DNA from: Pseudomonas frederiksbergensis
GTDB taxonomy: Bacteria; Pseudomonadota; Gammaproteobacteria; Pseudomonadales; Pseudomonadaceae
NCBI RefSeq assembly: GCF_017114915.1
Contig: NZ_JAAUOE010000003.1
Location: 1 to 64,000, forward strand
Length of the DNA: 64,000 nucleotides
Direction: 5' to 3'
Shown here piece after piece: positions 6,618-14,500 of this stretch (position 1 is the stretch's first letter; each line of letters starts with the position of its first letter). The notes beneath the pieces are model-generated. The model searched no databases. It had not been told where the DNA came from and saw nothing but the letters and a program-made list of their open reading frames with translations. The position numbers were made by a program, and so were the translations under genes.

Positions 6618-7280
6618 TTACTGAAGAGTTGTAGCGAGGAAGCGCTCAACGTCATCGATCATGCCTTTTACGTCTCCAAGGTTGAATTTTTCTACATCGC
6701 CATGGGCTGCGGCATTGCGGATGCCTGCCATCGCTGTGATGCGTTTTTGCTGAATTGAGTTGTAAGCGCCCGCTTTCGCCAGGTCGGCGTTCATCTTGTC
6801 GAGCTTCCCATGGTCGATACCTCGATCGGTGCAGAGGTTGCGAATAGTGGTTTCCAGTACCACCCCGGCAATCACCGCGGCTGCCGATGCATATCCTGCG
6901 GAAAGCAGCTCGCTGGCTTGTTCGAGTTCGCTCCCGAAAACTTCTGCCTGAACCAGGTTGCGGACAGTGTTGAGGTAACCACCCTCGAAATCCTCCTTTA
7001 TGGCAAGAAATACCGCCCTGAGTTGTTTCAGAATTTCGTAGTTGGTTGCGAGGCCGGGTGCTTTCTCAGCGGCGATGAAACTGACCAGTTGCTGCGACGA
7101 TTCCCCGCACGTATTGATAAGAAGCGTTTTTGCTTTGACTTTCCAGTTGAGCAGCGCATTTTGGTCGACGTATATCGAGGCTGCCCCTGTCATTGGGCTG
7201 GGCGCACTTCTCTTGGACGCCTCGATTGCCTCCAATTGCTCCTCGAGTTCAGAGAACCGCTTTTCGAACAACTTCGTCAT
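6618..7280 (-). CDS. DUF4145-type protein with HEPN-like motif
   Basis: Encodes 220 residues. ATG at 7280 has AAGGA upstream; a TTG six codons earlier would also keep the frame. Residues 1-25 form a coiled coil. The C-terminal third has the pattern AGVVLETTIRNLC and then RNAAAHGD (R188 to H193), the Rx4H motif of HEPN proteins as seen in DUF4145. HEPN proteins act as RNases in toxin-antitoxin, abortive-infection and CRISPR systems, but many DUF4145 members have no shown activity. It has its own intergenic region from the downstream protease operon. A defence role is inference. Confidence 0.75.
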   Translation of the reverse strand: MTKLFEKRFSELEEQLEAIEASKRSAPSPMTGAASIYVDQNALLNWKVKAKTLLINTCGESSQQLVSFIAAEKAPGLATNYEILKQLRAVFLAIKEDFEGGYLNTVRNLVQAEVFGSELEQASELLSAGYASAAAVIAGVVLETTIRNLCTDRGIDHGKLDKMNADLAKAGAYNSIQQKRITAMAGIRNAAAHGDVEKFNLGDVKGMIDDVERFLATTLQ

Positions 7281-7473
7281 TTCGAATTCCTTTTCCAAGT
7301 AAGGGCCGATCCCCAGGGCAGATACTAGCCTGGGCCCGCGACGTTAGCATTCGCAATCAAGCGGTTTCCCTCGACCACTGCCGGATCTAAAACCGAGAAG
7401 GGTGTCGTTCCCAGCAACAACACCTGAAGTTATTTTGCATACCTCATTGCGTGACTAGCAACGAGGAGTTCAG

Positions 7474-7698
7474 ATGACGGATGAAGTTAAGCCTCCGCGC
7501 TCAGCAGCAGCCAGGCAACGGGACTACAAAGAGCGCGAGCGAGCGGCCGGCTACAAGCTCACGGCGCTGTGGATTCACTCGGAGACGGAGGATGAGGGCA
7601 AGCAGGCAGCGCGGGATGGCAAGCCACTCAAGCCGATGGGCACGAAAGATTCCTTGAGCTGGGCGGCAGGCTGGATCACTGAGAAGGGTAAGCAGTAA
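7474..7698 (+). CDS. Small charged hypothetical protein
   Basis: A 74-residue protein with a good GAGGAG ribosome site before ATG 7474. It is rich in Lys, Arg, Glu and Asp, with the central pattern AAGYKLTALWIHSETEDEGKQAARDGK. It looks like a small cytoplasmic phage or ICE protein of the kind often found near integrases. No catalytic motif or membrane segment. Function unknown. Confidence 0.6.
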   Translation: MTDEVKPPRSAAARQRDYKERERAAGYKLTALWIHSETEDEGKQAARDGKPLKPMGTKDSLSWAAGWITEKGKQ

Positions 7699-7871
7699 AT
7701 ACTCCCGGATTCAGGGTATTTAGTCGGCTGAACATTTTGCCGATTGATCGATGGTCCAGAAATGGTCCATCACAGAAGAGGTGCCAATCCGGTACGCGAA
7801 CACCGGGATGACGATCACACGACGACGCTTAGAGGCTCACGTCATGCAATGTAAAAAGTTTGGAAGTAACC

Positions 7872-7907
7872 AAGGCACTACCCCACAACAGGGTGGTGCC
7901 TTTTTTT
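7872..7907 (+). terminator. Rho-independent terminator
   Basis: AAGGCACTACCC and GGGTGGTGCCTT form a near-perfect stem followed by seven T residues. It ends rightward transcripts, probably those starting at the gene at 7474. The 170 bp between that gene and this stem hold nothing recognisable. Confidence 0.85.
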
Positions 7908-7950
7908 CGGTTTGAAACACTGCTCGACTTCTAGGGTGGCGGATCGGCGA

Positions 7951-8139
7951 CTATCGGCCTTGGCCCTTTTCAACCTGGTAGATCAGATCCTTCCTCACTT
8001 CCTCCGCGCATGGACGACACATACCGATCAGCGTCCAAGGGAGGAAGTCGACAACAAGAAAGGTGAAGCCTCCAACGCGTTTACATTTCCCTGAATAACC
8101 ATGGGCGCATCGCGCCTGCTGGTACGTCTTTGGTCCCAT
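7951..8139 (-). CDS. Possible small zinc-ribbon-like protein
   Basis: Encodes 62 residues. Cysteines at 11 and 19 (CAHGYSGKC) and a later CRPC at 42-45 are spaced like a zinc-binding knuckle pair. The middle is hydrophobic (FTFLVVDFLPW). The ribosome site is weak and the frame short, so this is tentative. Such small Cys-pair proteins are common in phage-like regions; no function can be assigned. Confidence 0.45.
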   Translation of the reverse strand: MGPKTYQQARCAHGYSGKCKRVGGFTFLVVDFLPWTLIGMCRPCAEEVRKDLIYQVEKGQGR

Positions 8140-8174
8140 CTTATAAACCCTGGTGGTGGTAATTTATAAAGGGT

Positions 8175-8340
8175 GGGATTTTTTCCGTTTTCATACCCCT
8201 CTGGAGGCCCCGGTTTCATTGAAAGGTACTGGGAAAAAATCCCAGTACTGCACCATTTCAGAAAACAACCGGACACAACCGGACAATGAAGGCGTGTTGA
8301 CTGGGAAAAATTCCCAGTACTAGGCGGAAAAATTCCCACC
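8175..8340. repeat. Cluster of GGGAAAAATTCCC-type palindromes
   Basis: Palindromes GTACTGGGA-N5-TCCCAGTAC (8226-8248) and ACTGGGAAAAATTCCCAGT (8300-8318), with related half sites at 8175-8187 and 8324-8340. ACAACCGGACA also occurs twice near 8266-8286. They lie just past the stop of the leftward gene at 8354-8758. They could be regulator or replication-protein sites, or nested hairpins. Confidence 0.6.
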
Positions 8341-8353
8341 GAAAAACTCGAAA

Positions 8354-8758
8354 TTAAATGAACTTGAAGCGCGGCGGCCCAGGGGAAACGTCGAGGTCTT
8401 TTCCTGGGCAATCGTCTATTGCCGCCCAGGTAATCGCATACAACGCACAGCGAGCCATTCCCTGCTCCCTACCTCCCTTACGGCTCTCCCTGGTACGAAC
8501 GATCAAGCCTACTTCCATCAGCTCAGCAAGGGCGGACGCTAATGTCTTGGCATCCATGGGTTTGCCCTTGGCGATCATTGATGCTGTGCAAGACAGGTCG
8601 CCGTTGTTGCGGCCGTTGTAGTTCCTGGCCAGCTTGATCAGCACGGTTACCGCTTTAGTCGACAGATTGTCGAAGGCGTCACTGATCAGCAGTCGATAGG
8701 GCAGGGCCAGTACTCGACCGCCGCCAAAGTCGACCTTGTATTTTTTCTTCCTGGCCAT
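8354..8758 (-). CDS. Phage/ICE winged-helix protein, possible replication-related
   Basis: Encodes 134 residues; start ATG 8758 is chosen for the basic MARKKKYKVDFGGGRV opening, but the ribosome site is weak. Residues 12-110 have the helical pattern of a winged-helix domain: LSTKAVTVLIKLARNYNGRNNGDLS, a helix around KTLASALAELMEVGLIVRTRES, then a wing with the Tyr-containing YAITWAAIDDC. Similar proteins occur in phages and integrative elements, where they are annotated as hypothetical or replication-associated. The palindrome cluster directly downstream is a plausible binding target; not shown. Confidence 0.6.
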   Translation of the reverse strand: MARKKKYKVDFGGGRVLALPYRLLISDAFDNLSTKAVTVLIKLARNYNGRNNGDLSCTASMIAKGKPMDAKTLASALAELMEVGLIVRTRESRKGGREQGMARCALYAITWAAIDDCPGKDLDVSPGPPRFKFI

Positions 8759-8822
8759 TCGGCGGCTCACAGGCAGGCGCAGAGGCCTCCACAAAACTGC
8801 GGCGACCTCTGCGATCTCTGGA

Positions 8823-9059
8823 TTACGACGCTTCGCGCATGAGGATGTATTTGGCTACGCGGTGGGGTGGCCGGCCTGGTTCAGTTGACTGATGCGTCCA
8901 GTAAGTGCGGATTTCATGCCCCTTTTTCCTGAGGCGGCGGATGGTGTTTGGTGGCTGGACGATATCCAGGTTCTTTGCTGCCTCGATGGTCGATACCGGG
9001 CCGATGCGCAGGGCCTCCATCATTTTGCGGTCTTGCTGAGTTGAAGAATGGCGTGTCAT
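8823..9059 (-). CDS. Small helix-turn-helix protein
   Basis: Encodes 78 residues. Residues 9-55 read as a helix-turn-helix: MMEALRIGPVSTIEAAKNLDIVQPPNTIRRLRKKG, with recognition helix TIRRLRKKG, followed by a beta wing (HEIRTYWTHQ). An AAGGG ribosome site precedes ATG 9059. Such proteins occur in phage and ICE control regions beside winged-helix genes. It probably regulates or supports element maintenance; no specific role is visible. Confidence 0.65.
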   Translation of the reverse strand: MTRHSSTQQDRKMMEALRIGPVSTIEAAKNLDIVQPPNTIRRLRKKGHEIRTYWTHQSTEPGRPPHRVAKYILMREAS

Positions 9060-9177
9060 AGTTTGCCCTTCACGTTGGTGCTATCCAGTGTGTTTTTGCT
9101 AAGGCGGTGTTCGAGCACCGCCTTAGCAACCTTCCGCGCAGTCCTACTCAATTCCTGCCCCTTGTTCATTCTGAGCT

Positions 9178-9381
9178 TCACCTTGCGCCGGCATTCGCTG
9201 CTCGCTCAATGAACGCCTTCAGTTCGGATGCCAATGCCAGGCGCCGACGGCCGATCTTGAAAGTCTTGATTTCGCCTTGAGCGATCAACTCGTAAGTAGC
9301 TGAACGCGAAATACCCAAAATGCGGGCAGATTCTTCGACGCTCACTGACAGCGGTGCAATCTGTTGCTGCGCTTGTTCCAT
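9178..9381 (-). CDS. AlpA/excisionase-type DNA-binding protein
   Basis: Encodes 67 residues. The sequence SVSVEESARILGISRSATYELIAQGEIKTFKIGRRRLALASEL is the standard MerR-like/excisionase (helix-turn-helix 17) domain covering nearly the whole protein. An ideal AGGAGG lies just before ATG 9381. Members bend attachment-site DNA to direct excision by a tyrosine recombinase, or act as AlpA-type activators. The integrase gene 650 bp away fits that role. The direction of its effect cannot be read from sequence. Confidence 0.85.
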   Translation of the reverse strand: MEQAQQQIAPLSVSVEESARILGISRSATYELIAQGEIKTFKIGRRRLALASELKAFIERAANAGAR

Positions 9382-9544
9382 ATCTGCCTCCTAAGTCCTA
9401 GTCGGTATGTCCAGGATCTGGAGCAAATCCTATTGATGTGTTTGCTGCACGTCAACTGCAATCATGTACTTTGTGTGAGCGTGTGGACTTCGCTGGATGC
9501 AAAAGGTACGATTTATTAGGCATAAATTGACAGGTACTAGATAG

Positions 9545-10039
9545 ATGGCGAAGAACAAGTCAAACCAAGGTGCACGGAAGACTGAGACTCTGACACTCCG
9601 CCTTGATCCTAAGGTGAAGATGATGATCGAAATGATCTCTAGGGTGCGTCGACAGTCCATTACTGGTGTCGTCGAAGCAGCGATTGAAGAGATCGCCTCC
9701 GATCTACTCACCCCCTTTTTTCACAATGGCGAAACTTTTAATTTTTCGCTTTCAGACGTTATCGGTGAGGTTTGGTCGACTGATGAAAGTGAGCGCTTCA
9801 TCAATATGTGCTATCACGTCCCTACCTTGCTCACTTACGAAGAGCAGCGAATTTGGGAAACCATCAAAGCGTCTAAAGTTTTCTTGTGGACAGACGGAAT
9901 AATGGAAACTTCTTGGGAGCTTGAGGGAGGGGGGCGTCTGGACCGCTTAGAGTTAGGTCGCTGGTGGAGTGATCTGCTTGGGCACGTAGAAGCGCATAAA
10001 GATAGCAGGACCGTTGTTCCCTTTGAGCCGCAATTCTAA
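9545..10039 (+). CDS. Hypothetical protein with N-terminal ribbon-helix-helix-like domain
   Basis: Encodes 164 residues. After a basic leader, residues 13-50 (TETLTLRLDPKVKMMIEMISRVRRQSITGVVEAAIEEI) match a ribbon-helix-helix DNA-binding fold. The C-terminal part is Trp-rich (WSTDE, IWETIK, FLWTDG, GRWWSDLLG) and unfamiliar. No clear ribosome site precedes ATG 9545. Its stop overlaps the convergent integrase stop by 4 bp, so transcription of one may interfere with the other. Probably a DNA-binding island protein of unknown job. Confidence 0.65.
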   Translation: MAKNKSNQGARKTETLTLRLDPKVKMMIEMISRVRRQSITGVVEAAIEEIASDLLTPFFHNGETFNFSLSDVIGEVWSTDESERFINMCYHVPTLLTYEEQRIWETIKASKVFLWTDGIMETSWELEGGGRLDRLELGRWWSDLLGHVEAHKDSRTVVPFEPQF

Positions 10040-11244
10040 ATCAGTTCAACTGCCGCCGCTTTTGTACCTGGGGCCAGGTGCGCATATCGAAGTGTCATTT
10101 TGATATCGGCGTGTCCTAGCAGTTCACGTACCGTGTTGAGTGGCACGCCGGCCATTACCAGACGTGAAGCGAAGTCGTGGCGCATATCGTGCCAGCGAAA
10201 ACCCTCGATCTTGGCTCGCTCAAGCAACTTGAGCCAGGCGCTTTTAACATCCTCCAAGCGTCCACCCGCCTGACTCGGGAAAACGTACCGAGAATTCCCT
10301 GCCTGTTTCTTCCAATCCGTCAGCACGGCAAGCGTTTCCTTGTTCATTGGAATATGCCGCGTGTCGCTCGTTTTGGTGGTGGCACCGGCGGCGGTGATCG
10401 TTTTCGTTTGGAAGTTCACCGCTGTCCATTGCAGGTCGAACAATTCGCCCCGCCTCATACCGGTATTCAGTGACACCAGCACCAGGGGCTTCAAGTGGTC
10501 AGTGAAGGGCAGCAGCAAACTTTGCATCTGCTCTTTGCCGCGATCTGCCCGCCACTTGTTTGCCGTCTCGCGCTCGGTCCGGGCCTCGTCTTGGCGTGCG
10601 TCTAGGGCTTCGTGCAGGCGCTTGGTCTCATCTGCATCCAAGTATCGGACCTTTCCCACTGAGTCGACCTTGAGCTGCTTCAGCTTTGCTAGCGGATGTG
10701 CGGCGATGTACTCCCATTCAACGGCCCGGCTGAATACGCCGCTGATCGAGCCCATCTTTCTATTTACTGTCGAAGGCTTGTTGCCGGCCTGCATCCATCC
10801 GGTGCGGATCTGCTCAAGATCGCGGCCTGTGATTGAGTCGATCCGTTGAGGCATTATCGGCTCGAAATTGTTGTCGAGCGTGTGCAGGGTTTTCTCGTGG
10901 CCTTTGTGATGGGTTTCGAACCACGGCATATAGGTGTTGTCGATGAACTCGCGCAAGGAGGGTAGGGTGGCACCCTTGCGGCCTTGGGTGATCGCCAGCG
11001 GCTCGCCGTGTTCGTGTGCGTCGGCCAGGTACCGGGCAGTCTCGGTGCGCGCCTGGTCAAGCGTCATCACCCCGACGCGGCCGAGGGTGGCATTCTTGTT
11101 GCGGCCCCAGGTGATCATGTAGGACTTATGCCCGCTCGGCAGCACGCGGATGAACAGACCCGGCTGCACAGTGTCATGCACCCGGTATGCTTTCTGTTCG
11201 GTAGTCAGGCTGTTGATAAGCTTTTGGGTGATCTTCGTTTTCAA
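10036..11244 (-). CDS. Tyrosine recombinase (island integrase)
   Basis: Encodes 402 residues from TTG 11244, chosen because GGAG lies 8 bases upstream and the protein then starts with the usual integrase opening (M)KTKITQKLI. The open frame continues 80 codons further, but only by reading through the attachment site. N-terminal DUF4102-like arm-binding domain, a core-binding SAM-like domain near residues 100-190, and a catalytic domain with Arg in TGMRRGELFDL (~263), HDMRHDF (~351), LGHADI (~376) and nucleophile Tyr in LRYAHL (~385). It inserts and, with an excisionase, removes the element at a tRNA 3' end. The gene is oriented into the island, immediately beside the attachment site. Confidence 0.95.
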   Translation of the reverse strand: MKTKITQKLINSLTTEQKAYRVHDTVQPGLFIRVLPSGHKSYMITWGRNKNATLGRVGVMTLDQARTETARYLADAHEHGEPLAITQGRKGATLPSLREFIDNTYMPWFETHHKGHEKTLHTLDNNFEPIMPQRIDSITGRDLEQIRTGWMQAGNKPSTVNRKMGSISGVFSRAVEWEYIAAHPLAKLKQLKVDSVGKVRYLDADETKRLHEALDARQDEARTERETANKWRADRGKEQMQSLLLPFTDHLKPLVLVSLNTGMRRGELFDLQWTAVNFQTKTITAAGATTKTSDTRHIPMNKETLAVLTDWKKQAGNSRYVFPSQAGGRLEDVKSAWLKLLERAKIEGFRWHDMRHDFASRLVMAGVPLNTVRELLGHADIKMTLRYAHLAPGTKAAAVELI

Positions 11245-11370
11245 GCAGTACAGCTCCGTGACAGCAGCGTGGCAGCAAAAAGGACTATACGGTGCCGTTT
11301 TCACGGACGCAACCGGACTAGAGGCCGCGTGATTGCTGGGCTTGTCCAGCCGGGGCTCGCTATAAGTTGA

Positions 11371-11417
11371 CCCTCCTAAGGGGAAGGTTGGCAGTTCGAA
11401 CCTGCCCTGGGACACCA
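11371..11417 (+). other. Attachment site attR: 3' fragment of tRNA-Arg(CCU)
   Basis: 47 bp matching a tRNA from within the anticodon stem to CCA: anticodon loop CTCCTAA (CCT at positions 34-36), variable loop AGGTT, T-arm GGCAG-TTCGAAC-CTGCC, acceptor strand CTGGGAC, discriminator A and encoded CCA. Stem partners upstream fit only from about position 30, so the 5' half is missing and this is not a functional tRNA. That is what integration into a tRNA 3' end leaves at the far end of an element. The intact tRNA should lie left of the window. Confidence 0.85.
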
Positions 11418-11427
11418 TATATTTGAA

Positions 11428-11462
11428 AACCCCACGCAGAGTGATCTGGTGGGGTTTTTTTG
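11428..11462 (+). terminator. Terminator of the displaced tRNA
   Basis: AACCCCA and TGGGGTT arms around a 17-base loop, followed by seven T residues, directly behind the tRNA fragment. It is presumably the original tRNA transcript terminator left on the chromosomal side. Confidence 0.75.
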
Positions 11463-11500
11463 TGGCTGTCTGCAGCGGTGGATTCAACTCCAGCCCAACA

Positions 11501-14500
11501 TCAAGCCGTCAGCGTATGGTCTCCCTCCCCAAACCAGGTGCGCACCAGATCGGTACCGCTCGTGCCAGTGTTGGCAAGAACCGCCACATCAGCGAAGTTC
11601 GTACCATTGGCTGCGCCATCGATGTCTACCTTCACGGTGATGTCACTGCCGGACTGCGCCAGTTGAACGAAGTCGGACGCCTGGCTGATACCGCTAACGA
11701 AGTTGGCGCTGAGCAGGGCAGAGAGGTCGAGCGCGTCGCCTTCGGCGAAGTTGTAGTCGAGGATGGTGTCCCCGCCTTCATCCACGTTGAGGTAGGCGAA
11801 CACATCGGCGCCTGCGCCACCGCTCAGAGTGTCCTCGCCGCCACGACCCACGATGATGTCGTTGCCGTCGCCGCCACTGAGCGTGTCCGCGAGCATGCTG
11901 CCCACCAGTGTGCCGCTGGATTCGCCCTGGTAACTGACTTGGGTGCCGGCCTCGCCACCGTCGGTGATCTGGAAGGCTTCCACCGAATAGTGCCCCAGCA
12001 GGTTCATCTCAGCCCGATGCATGCCGTCTTCCACGGTCAGCAGGCCGCCGGCGCCAGAGGCGTTGGCGCTGTAGCTGAGTTGGGTGTTGGCACCGAAAGC
12101 GAGATCGCCGAAGGTCAGCATGTCATCGCTCTCAAGGCCGAGGATGCCGACCAGCGAGCCCGCCGATTCAGCCTGTGCGATCACCAGCGTGCCCGCACCT
12201 TCGCCGTGGAACGCGACGGACCCGTGTGCGGCGCCGGCGAAGGTCAGGGTCGCGTCGCCATCGATGGTGGCGCTGCCATTGCCGGTCACATCAGCCAGCA
12301 GGCGCAGGTCGCCACCATTGGCCCACAGGTGGCCGGAGTTTTCGACCGCACTGGCTACCGTCATGCCGCCAGCGCCCGTGGACTCCAGCACGCCGCTGTT
12401 GACGATGGTGTGGGTGCCGGTGTCGAGTACCAGGCTATTCAGCCCGCTGGCCAGGATCAGCCCCGCATTGACCAGTACCATCTGCCCGGCGCCCAGCTGA
12501 CCGGCGCCGGAAATGCGGTTGTCGACATTGGTCAGCACGGTGTCGGCAGTGCCGCCGAAAATCACGTTTTGCGCGCTGTCGGATAGCAGCACCTGACCGC
12601 CACCGGTCAAGGTCGCGCCACGGAACAGAATCTCAAGGCTGGTCTCGCTGCCGGTGGAGCCGAGTTCGATGGTGCCGCTGTTATGGATGCTGCCACCGAA
12701 CGGCATGATCGCGCCGTCGGCAATGGTGAGGGTACCGGCGTTGTTGGTGAGCGGGTCGACATCGAACTGGAAGTTCGCTTCGCTCAAGTCCGCGGCATCG
12801 ATACCTTTCAGGGTGACGGTCTGGCCTGAACCGATGCTGACCAATGCATTGCCATTGGCGTCGTTAGTGATACTCAAGTCAGCGAAGCCGGTGACGCCCG
12901 TGAAGCCGATCAAGTCGATCTTGTCCGCTGCGGCATTGAAGCTGTGGATGACGTTGTTGCCGATTGGCTGGGCGAACACGAACAGGTCGGCGCCGCTGGA
13001 ACCGGTGAGGTTGTCGTCTGCTGACAATGCGAAGATTGGCGAGCCGGGGGCGTAGGCTTCGATGTTGTCGTACACCGTGGCATTCCCCATGCTGCCGTCG
13101 GCATTGCTCCAGCTCATGCGGACATCCAGCACCAGGGCTCCGACGAAGTCGGCCGAGGTGGTAACGGTCAGGCTGCCGGGATCAGTGGTCAACACCGTCC
13201 AGCTGCCGTCTCCATTGTCGGTGCCGCCGCTGATCGTCCAACCTGCAGGCAGGCCTCTGATGTTCACCGCCACCCCGCCAAGATGATCCTCCGGCCCGGT
13301 TAGGGCGAGGTTGATCGGCTCGCCGGCAATGCCGGCAGGAGCGACGGTCGAAGTGATCGAGAAATTGCCGGCGTTGTCGTAGACCTTCGCGGTGACGGTT
13401 GCGCCGTTGCTGGGCTTGTTCCCGCCGTTGAAATTGAAGGTCCAGGCACCTGCTGCATTGAAGGTGGTTACGGTGCTGACCAAGGTGCTACCCACGAAGA
13501 CTTCGACTTTCCATACGCCCGAGCCGTCGGTGTCGGTGGCGACTCCAGATGCTGAATTCCGGCCACTGCCAATCGTCAGTGTTGTGGTTGGCGCGACTTC
13601 GTCGACGTTGCTGATGGCGATATTGAAGGTCTGGGTGGCCGTCGAACCATCGGCGCTGGTGGCCTGTACGGTTATAGTGTGGTTGGTTGCTGTCTCGTAG
13701 CTGAGCGCCCCGGCGGTGGAGACCACACCGGTGTTGCTGTTGATGGCAAACCGGCCGCCTGCATTATCAGCCAGCGAGTAAGTGATGGTTTGGCCACCCG
13801 CATCCGCATCAGTGGCTAGGGCCGTAATGCCCACGGCAGTGCCGACTGCGGCATTTTCTGCCACGGAGTTGGCCGCAGCATTGCTGTCAGTCGGCCCGAC
13901 TACCGGGTTGTCGTTGACGTTAGTGACAGTCACCGCAATCGCCTGGTCGTCAAACAGCGTGCCGTCCGACGCCCGCACAATCACGTTATAGACGTTGTTC
14001 GTTCCCGAATCGGTCGGCGCCTCGAAGTTGGGTGCAGAGACAAAACTCAGCGCGCCTGTGCCTGAAGTGATCGAGAACTTCGCGGCATCCGCGCCGCCGA
14101 CGATGCTGTAGCTCAGCGTTTGCGCCGGAAGATCAGCATCGGTCGCTACCACTGTTGTGACCACTGTGGTGTTCTCCGCCACGCTGACCGAGGCCGCCGC
14201 ACCACCGCCATTGGAGGTGATAATCGGGCTGTTGTCGTTGACTCCCGTCACGGTTACCGCGATCGCCTGGTCGTCAAACAGCGTGCCGTCCGAGGCCCGC
14301 ACAATCACGTCATAAACGTTGTTCGTTCCCGAATCAGTCGGCGCTTCAAAGTTGGGGGCAGAGATAAAGCTCAGCACGCCTGTGCCTGAAACGATCGAGA
14401 ACTTCGCGGCATCCGCTCCGCCGACGATGCTGTAGCTCAGCGTTTGCGCCGGCAGATCAGCATCGGTCGCAGCCACTGTCGTGACCGCTGTGATGTTCTC

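Noticed and set aside
11371-11417. A complete tRNA gene
   Set aside because: Only the 3' portion from the anticodon stem onward is present; the upstream bases do not pair as a D-arm or acceptor stem, so this is an attachment site remnant.
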